Below are positions 11,901-23,450 of a DNA stretch of 64,000 nucleotides, in pieces (position 1 is the stretch's first letter; the number at the start of each line of letters is the position of its first letter). The translations under genes and the position numbers were made by a program. The notes beneath the pieces were generated by a model. The model did not search any database and was not told the origin of the DNA. It saw nothing but the letters and a program-made list of their open reading frames with translations. The stretch is from Sipunculus nudus. Taxonomy: Eukaryota; Annelida; Sipuncula; Golfingiida; Sipunculidae. The DNA lies in the NCBI GenBank assembly GCA_026874595.1, contig CM049312.1, positions 31,191,456 through 31,255,455 on the forward strand, in the 5' to 3' direction.

Positions 11901-13280
11901 TGTTATAATACATTTGACAAAACCTGCAACAGTCGCTTTATCAGTGTGGTAAGATAACTCCTGTAGAGTGTATCAAACGTATAGAACAAATACTCAGAGT
12001 CTCAAATTGATTAGCAGCATGTATATGTTGAATATACATTTGCAGAGGTGGGCCCAGTTGAATTACGCTTAGGGTTTCTACTACCCACCCAAATACCATT
12101 TTGCGAAAGTTTTCGGCTACCACCCCTTGTCGGCCAACGCTCTCGACAAAACATTTTACCTATGCCTACATTTATCTGTAAAATTAGTAGCGTCTTATGA
12201 AGCACAAGATTTTCATTTCTGCTTTGACTAGGATGAATCAAAGTGTATCAGTGGACCGAATGAGATCGACTAAATTTGTCTTATAATAGAAAGGGTGGTT
12301 TGAACTTGTATGGACTGTGGTTTCACCGGCGTCATACTGTTAACATGAAACCCCAAAATATATCCAGTATGTCCTGTGTGATACCGGGGATATATTACAA
12401 AACGTTCAATTAAGGTGATAATTTTTATTTAGCTTTACTTGTTTGAAAATGAAATGTTACATATTATACAATGGTATAATTTATTGTATGTATTCTAGTT
12501 TGCTACTTTATATATAGAGTCATATCATATCATATTATAGAAAAAAAAACAATTATATGCAAGTATATATAATTATATCATACTATGATACACTGCATTA
12601 CATCAAAATAAAATTTCATTTTTTCGCACTGAAACATAACATTCAGAAAACAAATCTACGTAAATCAAAAGACTTTATTGGACCCTTGTAAATAACAATT
12701 TAAAAAATTCAGCTACATCATGTTGTTATTTGATATACTCCTTTGGTTTTGCAACATATTAACCTTGAACATGCAATATAAACGTAATCCATTGGGCATA
12801 ATAGAAATCCACTGTTATATTCTAATTCCAATGCTTAATCAACGCGGTTACTAAAAAATAAGAGCATAATTAAGCAGAATATGAGTTCTGGTAATCCTAA
12901 ATGATTAATATGAACACGGTATTGTTCTGATTCTTCCTGCTCTTATAATGTAATCTCATGGATAGGCGGGTGGAAGCAGCGCCATTGAAGGCCAATTAGC
13001 TGGAGTAGTTTATGAACCGCAGCGATGTTTTAAGCTACCTCGTCAATATAGAGATGGCTGCGCTGCTTGTTGACCATGCCGTGGTCGTACTGACGCGTTG
13101 GGCGTGCCGTACATATTGACGCTATGTCTCGTTGGGATTACTCATATGTACCATAGTAATAAATAGCATCTCGTAGTTGACAGTGTAGAACAGCCATCAG
13201 ATATAACAAGTGCTACAGAAGCTACTGTTCTTTTACTGAACTAGGAATTACAATACACCAGCTCGAGGAACCTTTTCGCC
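8934..13280. other. Non-coding AT-rich stretch
   Basis: No gene recognised. Around 12960-13130 the sequence is less AT-rich and holds a homeodomain-type CCAATTAG core, so it could be regulatory, but nothing proves it. Short open frames at 10462-10647 and 11941-12241 are featureless. Confidence 0.5.
11318..11376 (+). repeat. tRNA-like relic (possible decayed SINE head)
   Basis: The sequence contains GGGTTCGAACC, a strong match to the Pol III internal B box, at about 11357. It is preceded by AATGGATA and by TTCG flanked by bases that could form an anticodon arm. The spacing is too short for an intact tRNA and no clear A box or acceptor stem is present, so I read it as a degraded tRNA-derived repeat at best. 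Confidence 0.3.
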
Positions 13281-13971
13281 GAAGCTCGTGTTATCACAGG
13301 TTAGCTTATTACTTTATCAAATCTTAAATTAATTATACGTAGTGTCAATTACAAAAAAAAATAAAATGCTTATTCATCGAAACGGCTGTAGGTCTATGTC
13401 ATTTTTTGTTTCGAAATGAAATCGATTTTGTTACGGACTACGGATCTAATTGTTACTGTCCTAAAACGATTACCAACGGCTAAACAATAGGTCTCAAGCA
13501 TCAATTATCGGAAATGTTCAGTCCTAATTAACAGAGGAATGATTGAACAATACGATTCATCAAAACCTGATTCTGTATCACCTTCAATTTTATCCTCCGA
13601 TGTTAGACGACGGTGGTCTCTGACCCACGGCCGGAATATTCAAATGGCCCAAAACTCTCAATGGTAACTTATCATTTGAACCGAAAACTTTCAGAAATAC
13701 CATGAAGCGGGTTTAAAAATAGGAGGCAACATGGGTGATTGTATTTAATACATACGGACTTTATACTCATCAATGTATCAGATTGTAGAAGCTTCTTAAG
13801 AACATGGTCCGTGTTTTCTATTGGGTACCGGTGTGTCTCACACGGCGCTAACCTGAGATAAATCTCGCTCCTCTTTCATAATTGTTACTTTTGTGCCAGG
13901 CGGCCGTGAACGCTTAAAAATTAACGGACTTAAACAACTAAATGTTGGCAAGTCAATCCTGCCCGAAGAGT
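13281..13971 (+). repeat. Tandem duplication, copy 1 (691 bp)
   Basis: Starts GAAGCTCGTGTTATCACAGG and is followed head-to-tail by a second copy. Read against copy 2 it shows four substitutions and two length differences, about 99.4% base identity. The breakpoint shows 4 bp of shared sequence (GAAG begins each copy and also follows copy 2), which fits replication slippage or unequal exchange at microhomology. The unit carries no convincing coding frame, terminal repeats or tRNA-like head. It contains a T-rich stretch, a poly-A run and the palindrome-like GGTACCGGTGTGTCTCACAC. Confidence 0.95.
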
Positions 13972-14665
13972 GAAGCTCGTGTTATCACAGGTTAGCTTAT
14001 TACTTTATCAAATCTTAAATTAATTATACGTAGTGTCAATTACAAAAAAAAAAAAATAAAATGCTTATTCATCGAAACGGCTGTAGGTCTATGTCATTTT
14101 TTGTTTCGAAATGAAATCGATTTTGTTACGGACTACGGATCTAATTGTTACTGTCCTAAAACGATTACCAACGGCTAAACAATAGGTCTCAAGCATCAAT
14201 TATCGGAAATGTTCAGTCCTAATTAACAGAGGAGTGATTGAACAATACGATTCATCAAAACCTGATTCTGTATCACCTTCAATTTTATCCTCCGATGTTA
14301 GACGACGGTGGTCTCTGACCCACGGCCGGGATATTCAAATGGCCCATAACTCTCAATGGTAACTTATCATTTGAACCGAAAACTTTCAGAAATACCATGA
14401 AGCGGATTTAAAAATAGGAGGCAACATGGGTGATTGTATTTAATACATACGGACTTTATACTCATCAATGTATCAGATTGTAGAAGCTTCTTAAGAACAT
14501 GGTCCGTGTTTTCTATTGGGTACCGGTGTGTCTCACACGGCGCTAACCTGAGATAAATCTCGCTCCTCTTTCAAATTGTTACTTTTGTGCCAGGCGGCCG
14601 TGAACGCTTAAAAATTAACGGACTTAAACAACTAAATGTTGGCAAGTCAATCCTGCCCGAAGAGT
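13972..14665 (+). repeat. Tandem duplication, copy 2 (694 bp)
   Basis: Direct copy of the preceding unit. Differences seen: the A-run near 14043 is four bases longer; an A is missing after CTCTTTCA near 14573; substitutions are GGAATG to GGAGTG, CCGGAATA to CCGGGATA, CCCAAAAC to CCCATAAC, and GCGGGTTT to GCGGATTT. The copy ends before GAAGTAATG, repeating the GAAG junction. Confidence 0.95.
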
Positions 14666-17289
14666 GAAGTAATGTCAAATATAAAGAAGCCTCTGTCCAG
14701 AGCGTGACATACAAATTGTGGCGGTAGTCCTACAGGTCAGTCCTGTTGGGCAAGACGATGTCCACATAGATTTTTCAATAACTGCACCATGCGTTTCGAA
14801 TTACTCTTTGTTTAGGAAAAACCATTGAATTCCATGAAGGCTAATATTTATATATTTCTTCCCTTCTGTAACTCAGGCAGCAACTTGTTCTAATCATAAC
14901 TCATGGGCCCTACATCGTTTTCTACTTATGTTTGTGTCTGATTCTTGATTTTTTTAACGGTCTTTAGTTTATTTTAAAATTTACATATTCCACGCAAAAA
15001 GTCCTGCTCGATTTCCAAACAAGGTCTTGCCAACTTCGTAAATGCTGCAATAAATTCATGAAATAGAATCCAATAAAAGTATTTTCTTCGGCATCGCATT
15101 ATTTTTTCACCTAACCATTCACCACAGCCCCTTTAACACACATCCGCAGCAACTTTTTGAATGATTATAATGTACTTGTGTCCGTCCTGATGGATGGATG
15201 GCGGAATGACCGATCCGATTTTATTTCATATTTTCTTTTCTTCTCAATGATTTCATGCCAACGGGAGTAGTTGACTACAGTAATGCTTCATTTTACTGTA
15301 GTGTAAGACATTCCTCAAGTATGGCCGATGGTGTCTTAGACTTTCCCCAATGAACATTGATTTAGCTTCAGGAGCATACTGGAAACTTTAGTGAATCATT
15401 TGGTAATATAGAGAGGAAATCGGGAAATGACACAAGATCGCGGAAACATTGGGGAACGTTTTGACATTTTCGAAATTATTAAGGATCGGTTAACATTACA
15501 ATGACATTGAAATGGAAATGACATGCATCATAAAACCGCGGTTAGCGTCGGAACATATCGGTATTATCTCTAGTTAAGCTTCACATTAGCGATCAAAGGC
15601 TTTGTTTCGGAGGGAACAGAGGCACAGGTTCCCTTCACTTTTTGCCCCCTGCCCTTTCCAGGCAGAAAAAAAACCCCTACATATTCCTTTGTCGGGACGC
15701 GGTTGAAGGATGTGGGGGGGGGGGAGGGGGGTATGGCCTCTGACTTCTCCTTACATCTTTGTCAGAACATAAGGCTTACAATAGCATCCCATTCAGATTT
15801 TTTTAGAACAGCTTGTAAGGAACGGATGAATAAAAAGTATAATATCCCAATCGTCTCAAACACTCAACGGTCTGAGTTAAATAAATTTTATCGTTTCTAA
15901 GGTCCATTGAATGTAGATTGTCTCTGTCACAGACTCTCAGAGTCGGTGGACCCAGACGTCTGGCGGTTCCAGACACTCTTGACAATAAACGCCATGCCCA
16001 GTGGTTAAGTAGTTAACCTCTATGGGGTGTCAGTTGCCCATCACTGATAAAGTATGAAGACAATCCTGTAACAGGTTGTCATATCACTGGACTTATAGGT
16101 CGTCAAGAGCCAGGGTCTCTCTGGTTAAACTCTGCTATGTGTTTTAAAAAACATTGATATATAATGATCTTTAAAAGATGCTAGAGTTTCTCTGTAATTT
16201 ATATTTATAAGCATTAAATATAAATATATTCAATTGCTATAGAAATGGACTAAAAAACTGATAGAAATTACCCAGCCCACAACCAGATTGAGCTCTCTGC
16301 GTACACATAAACGAGTGTAACTTTCCTGGATTTCGGATGCAGTTCATCTTTCGATATTTTAACATATACAACAATGATATAGATAAGAATAAAATAAATA
16401 TGGTTTGCTCTTAATGAGCACAATATTATTGATAGATCGGTAGGCCTATATCGCGATAAGGTGGTTCACATATTATGTTTTGCAATATAATTTTCAAATA
16501 TTGATATTTTACGAAATTATGTTAAACGTGCCTCAAACTGAATTTTTAGTGAAGATGTTTCTGATGACAATTTAGCAATCTAAATCTAGCGATCTGGGCC
16601 TGGTTTAGCGAAAGCCTCTACTTGATAAAGGCTTTATAAACATCATATCACAGATACCGCGTCAAAGGAAAATTCCGGTCGATGACATGGTATACCAATA
16701 CTATTACAGACATTCATCGATTGTATACAAAAACTTTTTCCAGACAGAAAAAAAGTAGTTCTGACATTGCAACATTTATTATTATTAATTCTTATTAATT
16801 ACTGTTTATTTATCGGTTATATATATATATATATATGTGTATATATATAGAGAGAGAGTGAGAGGGAGAGTGTGAGTAGGTAAAATGGAAAAGTGACGCC
16901 TTTTAGATAAACTACCTTGTCTATTTACACAAGAGCTTTCGAAGAAAATTGCCTTATCTTGAATTAAAGATATATATATTGTCACAATTCATTCAAAGCT
17001 TGTTTCAAACGGTAGATAGAGAAAGCCTAGTTGTTAATTTGTTGGACTTCAGATCTAAGCTCTCCCCTTCCAGCGTGTCAAAAGGTAAAAGAGTTAAATC
17101 TCTACAATACCCCCCCCCCAGGTTCGCTAAAATATACTCACTAAATGTTACGACTTTTCGATTATTCACAGCGCATTTCGTTCTAAATTATTAAGGTAAG
17201 GAAACAAAATAAAGATAAGTAACTAGAAAAAGGCTGCATTGCATTGCAAAAGCATATATATGTATTCCTCATGGGCCTCCCATAATTTG
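14666..17289. other. Non-coding stretch with G-run, (TA)n and GA-rich tracts
   Basis: No gene recognised. At 15714-15731 there is an 11-G run, one A, then six Gs (a possible G-quadruplex). At 16818-16849 lies a (TA)n tract, followed to 16877 by a GA-rich run, and a 10-C run sits at 17110. A 65-codon frame at 15703-15900 starts inside the G-run and has no recognisable motif. Confidence 0.55.
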
Positions 17290-18040
17290 AGGAAAAGAGG
17301 GACCTTTTTCAAGATGAAGTCCTAGGTCACCAGTTTTCGAACACTTCCGAGATTTTTTTCGAAAATATTTTCCAAATCAAATTTTGTGAAAATATATTTA
17401 GTGGTTCAAGAGTGATATTGTAATTTAAATATTTGTAATTCTGAATTTTTTTACCTTAAAGATGAAGGCCAAGGTCAGACGTTTCTTAACACTTCTGAGA
17501 TGTTAGAAGGAAGACTCCAAAGTCGTATTTTTTATGAAAATATACCTAGTGGTTCAAAAGTTATAGCGTGAACAAATAATTTCTACTCCAGCTGAGTTAA
17601 CCTTGAAGACCCAGGTCAAGGTTCACAGTTTTCGAACTCGGCATTGGATCTGCGAGAAACAAATAGAGTTTTCAATGCTAGGGGAAAAATAGGGTACTTC
17701 AAAGGTAAAGGGGTTCACAAGAAATGTCTATTTTAGCCAATTTTACCTTGTTGATGAAGGTCAAGGTCCCCATTTTACAACACTTTTATAAGGCGATTTT
17801 AATAAAAATATACCAAGTGGTTCAAACGTTATAGCGTTCACAAATAATTTCTATTCCAGATAATTTGACCTTGAAGATCCAGGTCAGGGACACCAGTTTT
17901 TGAACACGTAATTGAACTGGGTTAAAACAATTAGGTTTTTTCGAATTTGAGGACTTTTATTTATAAAATTTGGAGTAAAAATGTTTAAAGGTAATTGCGT
18001 TCAAAAGAAATGACAGAGAGGACGACGACGCCGACGAAGA
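17290..18040 (+). repeat. Five diverged tandem units of about 123-156 bp
   Basis: The module ACCTTGAAGATNNAGGTCA followed by CAGTTTTCGAACAC recurs at about 17296, 17452, 17600, 17745 and 17868. Between occurrences a second conserved block, AAATATACCTAGTGGTTCAA then a TTATAGCGT-like word, repeats in step. The array ends in GACGACGACGCCGACGAAG, similar to the GACGGACGGAC-type tails seen in the 39-kb repeat. Units are diverged, so the array is old. Each carries AAGGTCA-like half-sites. No coding frame runs through it. Confidence 0.8.
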
Positions 18041-18940
18041 GAATGCAAACATTTATCCACCCCACCCCACCCAACCCCCATTTGAGGGGAGACATAATAC
18101 CATATAATTACTACCGTGTGATTACTTTAGTTATCATATACACTCGCATATTACCCGTTCGTATGCCGGAATAGGTCTGACTTTGGCCGGGTTCGTCCGG
18201 GACGGTTTTTCTCATGCGCCACATTCATCCGCTGCAGGCACTAACATAATATCTGATAAATGGGCTGAGATAGATTTTTCCTGAAATTATCCAAATAATG
18301 TTAAATATGTCAGGAATTATGAGAAAATTAGGAAAATTGCTCCAATATGATACATTTCTGAGACATTCAGATAAAAAGGGATTTCCGAGGCGTATCCGGA
18401 AGGTGTGTAAAAAACAATTAATCAATATGGCGAATTGAGTTATAGATTGGCACCAACACGCTATTTCTCTACCTTATAAAATTCATTATTTTTTATTTAG
18501 AAATAGATCTAGAGAGAGAAAAAAAAATAATAGGATGAAACTCAGTTCAAAACCCATATATTAATGTAAAGGTGATACTGCACAACGAGACGTCAGTAAC
18601 TGAGCATTCTCATTTAACTTAGAAAACATAGGTGGGGTTCTATTTCCTTGTCTGGGCGGCATATAAATTGAACTGTAGTAAATCAATGCCTTATTTCAGT
18701 AGCCGAATGTTGAGCAAATCAAGATGTTAACTTAATCAGAGAGGGCGCAAGGTGAAGAAATCCCTTCGTTAGTTCTGAAATAATTAGATTCTGATAAAAA
18801 TATTAATAAGATTTTGTCAGAAAATTGAATGCTAAGTTCAGAGCGACCAAATGAACGAGTAACATTTACAAATAAAATAAATAGATCATCCCTAAAGGCA
18901 TGTCTATTACCTTTTTTTTATTTTATGGCCTCGTTTTAAT

Positions 18941-18943
<3 letters not shown>
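18041..18943. other. Non-coding AT-rich stretch
   Basis: Nothing recognised beyond a CCCCACCCCACCC-like low-complexity patch at about 18058-18080. Confidence 0.55.

Positions 18944-18992
<49 letters not shown>
18944..18992. repeat. (TA)n microsatellite
   Basis: About 49 bp of uninterrupted alternating TA. Confidence 0.95.
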
Positions 18993-18994
<2 letters not shown>

Positions 18995-21900
18995 CACGAA
19001 CGGCTGTACTTAGAATAGATATACATGAAAAAGAAATACTAATCGGATAATTTTAATTACCACAAATAAATAAGACCGTTGATGAAATGAAAACCTTATG
19101 AGATAGAATCGTAACATGAAGCAAGATATTCAAAACTCATGTTTTCTACCTCACAATTATGTTTGTTGAACAATCGATCCTCTCGTGTATTAAACAAAAG
19201 ATCCGACATCTTTGCTAATCCCTACTGATACCACCCACTTTGATCATCAAACTGTAACCACGTCTTTGTAAATATTAAAGTTTTATTTTTATATGCGTCT
19301 CATACAAATACCCTGCCAATCCAAACTTACGGAAATGACATAAGTACATCAGACATTGAAATTAAAATTGAATAGTTATATAGGATAAAAAGATATAACA
19401 AGAGTTCGCAAGATATTTAATCTGTTCAATATGCCAGTATGTCTTGTGACCTCTGACATAAAAAAATATGCGTGAATTTTGCCAATAGTTTGACTTAGAA
19501 GAAAACTCCATTGGCAAATGCTTATATTGAGTTTCATGAAAATCCATATGACCTTTGTTACAGCGCCATAAAAGTATGATGACCTCTGACCTCATTATGT
19601 ATTTATGGATTTTACCGAGAACTTAATTCAAGCGAAAACTTGATTAGTTAATATTTATAATAATTAAAAAAATGCGGGTTATCTTTAAAGGGAAACTATT
19701 ATACCACCTTACCGATGAGTATAGCGATTTTATCTTACCTGCTTAAATAATATTATGTTTGTCAACCTACGTAATACGTTCCCTTCATTTGACCTTACCT
19801 CAGGAGTAATTGAAAACAACCACGTCTGAATGTATTTGATTAAGCATAGGATACACTCACTTTTTTGTCGCTATTTCATGTTTAAGTGTTGTTAAAGTCT
19901 TATTGTGTGTACTCACAAATAAAATGAAACACTTAAAGTGCTTGAAAAATACTCGCACCTGAATATTGTAACTAAAGGAGGTGCTTTCTTGTAAATTAAA
20001 ATCAGGACTACTTCCTACAGGCGTCGAAGTAAGGAGAGCGACAATAACCGAAACCTGACAATACACCTGGCCGATATTTCATGATTTGTCCTGATTTTCT
20101 TAAGATTGTGATTGCGATTGTGGTTAGTACTGTGAATACATGGAAGGATACCATAAACAAGATATAAACATTATTTAACATGCTAAAAAATCCAATTACC
20201 GATATCGGATCCAGTTCAAACTATAAAACATACCAAAATCAGGCCGTAACTTTAGGTACGTCCAAATTTTGATTGGTATGTTTTTGCAAGGATTTACACT
20301 GATTTTTCTTCCACGGCCCATTTGTCAATTTTTGGTAGAGCATGTTTGTATAGGGGAGCGGGTTTATGAATAATCCCTGACACTGAGGTCTGACAAATAT
20401 TGAATCACCTACTGTCTGTTAACTCATAAGGAACAGTCTCCTCCTGATGTCTAACATGGGAGCTAATGTCAGCTGTGTTCGAGTAGGCAGATCGGGGAAA
20501 TTTGAGGGTTCCGACTGTGAACAGTTTTGTGCGATTTAACAGGTAATTTTTATCACGGATTTTGTCCATATTACAATGCTTTTTACATCCACCTGCTTAA
20601 GCGTGTCATATTTATTCACCAGGCAGAGACTTCGCAGAAAGCTGTGAAAGACTGAACTCGGTGATGCATATTCCAACGTTCTGTTGGAATAACGTAAGGA
20701 AATAATATACCGACCGGCATGTACATTTATTATGACGTCATGATTAACAGTTAGAGAATTCATGGAAAAGGTCTGGTTTTCAGCCAGGTAACACGTATTG
20801 ATTTAATACGCTAGAGGCCTTGATCTTTTGTCAACCCCAAAGTATAACAAACGGTTATCCTGATTCCGCAGCCATTGACACAGTATCAACCTTTCCGTCA
20901 TCAAAATGTCAACAAGTCATAAGGGCGATCATATGGAGTGCCTCTTGAGTTGGTTACTGGAGCTATCACTTTTTTATGCTGGTAGCTGATTAGGTCTGCT
21001 TGATAGGTTCACAGCTAGGATAACTGCAGGCTGCAGTATTATCAGCTCTTAGAAGCTCAACGGGCCAAGAAAAAATCAGTCGCAGATATTAAATTGACAA
21101 AACGATAGGTGTTTTGGGTGATTCTAGTGGTTTACCCTTAATTTTTGTCCTGTTCCCCTTGGCTGAGACATTTAACAAAAGTAAATACAAGGCTAAGATA
21201 AGAAACAATCTAGTACTAAACACGCCCATAATTTACCTATTTTCAATGTGTTCTATCGTGTAAAACAATAGACTACGACTGATTCATTTGATTCCGGTTT
21301 AGGATATGTATCCATCGACATATTTACGAATAAGGGATTTAAAAATAATGTCAAATCGAATAGAGTTTAATTATAATTTTGTATTTATTTTTCAATTAAC
21401 AGCCCGGAATGGAATTTATATGTATATTGTGTACATAGACTCTATGTATATCGAAACACATAAAAAACTCTACTTTTTAGATATTTTTTTAGTGTTTTCT
21501 TGTAGCAAAACACAACAGAGGCCAATTAGCCATCTACATTAATGAAACAAATTAAACAGCACTCGATGGGAAAGCTCATCAAGTTTTACGACGTTAGGCT
21601 TATTTTTTTTAATAACTTTCTTTGCCGTAATACATGAATGCTTTTTAAATAATTAATTTTTCTTTGAGGTGAGCACCTCCGTTCTTATTTAAGGTTCACC
21701 TAAAAAGTTACATGTGCATCTGCAGAACTGCATTCCTGTTTCCTCTTATTTTTAGATCATGGTGTTTATTAGGCCCGGTGACTACTGCACATTCCGGCCC
21801 TGGCTATGTAACCGTCACCATTGCAGGTTCAATTCAAGACGCCATCATTTTGTGTTAAACACAGCAGTTGGGCACGGCCTTCCCGGTGAGCCTGCAGAGC

Positions 21901-22640
21901 GCTTCCCCTGGGTAGGGGACGACCGTGAATAATCTCAACGGCTGAAATTCGAACTCACGCTCTGAGTCCTGTGCTGAGCCTCTGAATAAAAACAGAAGCC
22001 GGTTGAATGTTTCTATATGATATTCGTAAGTAATTTATGTGCTTTGTGATAATACATGGGAGTTTCGTGAAATAATACCTTCATTATGGACGTAGGGGAC
22101 TCAATATTTATAACATCGCAAAATCAGGCTGATGAATATCTGATGATGAAAACTATTTTATAAAACTCTCAATCAGCTCAGGTTTTGGTTCATGCATGGA
22201 ACCACTGAATAAACTGTAAATGTAACTTTACGGAATTCCTCTCAAACCCTATGAAGATTTCTACGAAATTGTACTATACCTTGGAGAACGTTAGCACTAC
22301 GCTATAGGTTTAACAGAGTCTTAAAGGCGATATCTCCATCTCGTTTGTATGTGAGATGAGAAAAGTCACAAGTAAATAATGGGTATTTAGAGTTGTGGAG
22401 TCAGATGTCAGACAAGATGGCTTTCAATCAGTCAGAGTCTTGCCTAGGCAGGTGAAGCAGGACGCGGTAATGCTTGGTGACACGTACCGTTGTCATCTTA
22501 ACATTTATTATTTATATAAAACGACGAAGAAAACACAAACCTAGTCAACGGAAGGCGACAGAGAACGGTCGTATGCCCATACCAGAGGTGGGCGTGTAGT
22601 GTCTATATTTGAGACGGTACAGAACTGGTCGATACGTCAT
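18993..22640. other. Non-coding AT-rich stretch
   Basis: No gene recognised. It holds a 60-bp hairpin (listed separately) and, at about 21770-21990, a GC-richer patch with GGTTCAATTC on the plus strand and GAGTTCGAATTTC on the minus strand. Both resemble the Pol III B box, but no full tRNA fold can be drawn. Confidence 0.5.
20225..20286. repeat. Short inverted repeat / hairpin
   Basis: AAAACATACCAA at 20225 pairs with TTGGTATGTTTT at about 20273, with partial pairing continuing inward. It may be a decayed miniature palindromic element. A microRNA precursor cannot be excluded but has no other support. Confidence 0.5.
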
Positions 22641-22843
22641 AAAGGTGTGAAGAAACATCTTGACTTATAGGGCCTCTCTGTAGACTAAAATAGGTAGGTG
22701 GCAGTTATGCACATGTCACCGCCGGACAGTTATAAATGACCTTTAGGGGAAATCGTACGCTCCCGAGGCAGCGGAAATCTTGCGCTTCTAAAGAAGCAAC
22801 TGATTTTCACGCTGCCAGCTTTGCCTGTTTATGATATATTTAG

Positions 22844-22857
22844 ACACCAGATGGCGG
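22844..22857 (+). promoter_or_regulatory. CTCF-like motif
   Basis: ACACCAGATGGCGG matches 13 of 14 positions of the degenerate core CCASYAGRKGGCRS, which I use from general knowledge. The motif is conserved across bilaterians that retain CTCF, and binding here is inferred. Confidence 0.4.
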
Positions 22858-23354
22858 TTTGTTGTCCACTGAAATAAACGTGCGTACGATGTGACAAGCA
22901 GCCAATCAGATGCCAATAAACAAACACTCGACAGGCATCCTGGCTCCGCCCATTGCCGCGCTTCAAGCGCCGCTTGAGGAGTTTCCGGTCGAATTTAAAT
23001 TGCTCCCTCTGCATTCTCGCATCATCGACCGATTCGATTATGACATTATGACTGTGTTAGCGTGGCCATGTATCTGTTGTCTGCAGGACTGAAACCAGCC
23101 AGCGAGGTGTGCACGCAGTCTTTGTTGTTACGTTTCGTTTGAATTACAGCTCACCGGCCGAGCATCCTTTGTGCCCAAGGCCCTAAGCAAACCACGTCAG
23201 GGGCAATTCTCTCTGAGCCTGTGGCCTGTTCAGAAGGTTACGCTGGGGGATGAGCTGTCACTCAAAAAGAAATGAATATGATTGGCTCCGTGTATTCCTC
23301 GCTTGGCTTTGTCTTCTAGCACAAGGTCTCATCTTATTGGACAAAAATACAGTG

Positions 23355-23368
23355 CTCCCCTCTGGTGT
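23355..23368 (-). promoter_or_regulatory. CTCF-like motif, opposite orientation
   Basis: On the minus strand the bases read ACACCAGAGGGGAG, 12 of 14 matches to the degenerate core. It shares ACACCAGA with the plus-strand site about 500 bp to the left and faces it. Confidence 0.35.
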
Positions 23369-23450
23369 TGCAATTCAGGATACGAGGTCATAACAAACAG
23401 CGCCTTACGATATAGGAAGTAGCCCTATAGGTAAAGCGCTGTGTAAAGAG

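Larger units (their letters stand above)
22650..23450. promoter_or_regulatory. CpG-richer island with CTCF-like and CCAAT/FOX-like motifs
   Basis: This stretch is clearly richer in G+C and CpG than its surroundings. It contains GCAGCCAATCAG (CCAAT box), ATAAACAAACA (forkhead-type site), CTCCGCCCA (GC box), and three words matching the general CTCF core (22691-22704 plus, 22844-22857 plus, 23355-23368 minus). Overlapping 60-codon frames on both strands (22829-23092) have no recognisable domain, and neither is clearly coding. The region could be a promoter, enhancer or boundary; without expression data the orientation is unknown. Confidence 0.4.

Noticed and set aside
21770-21990. Possible SINE with two B-box-like words
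   Set aside because: No A box at the right spacing, no tail and no tRNA fold could be drawn.
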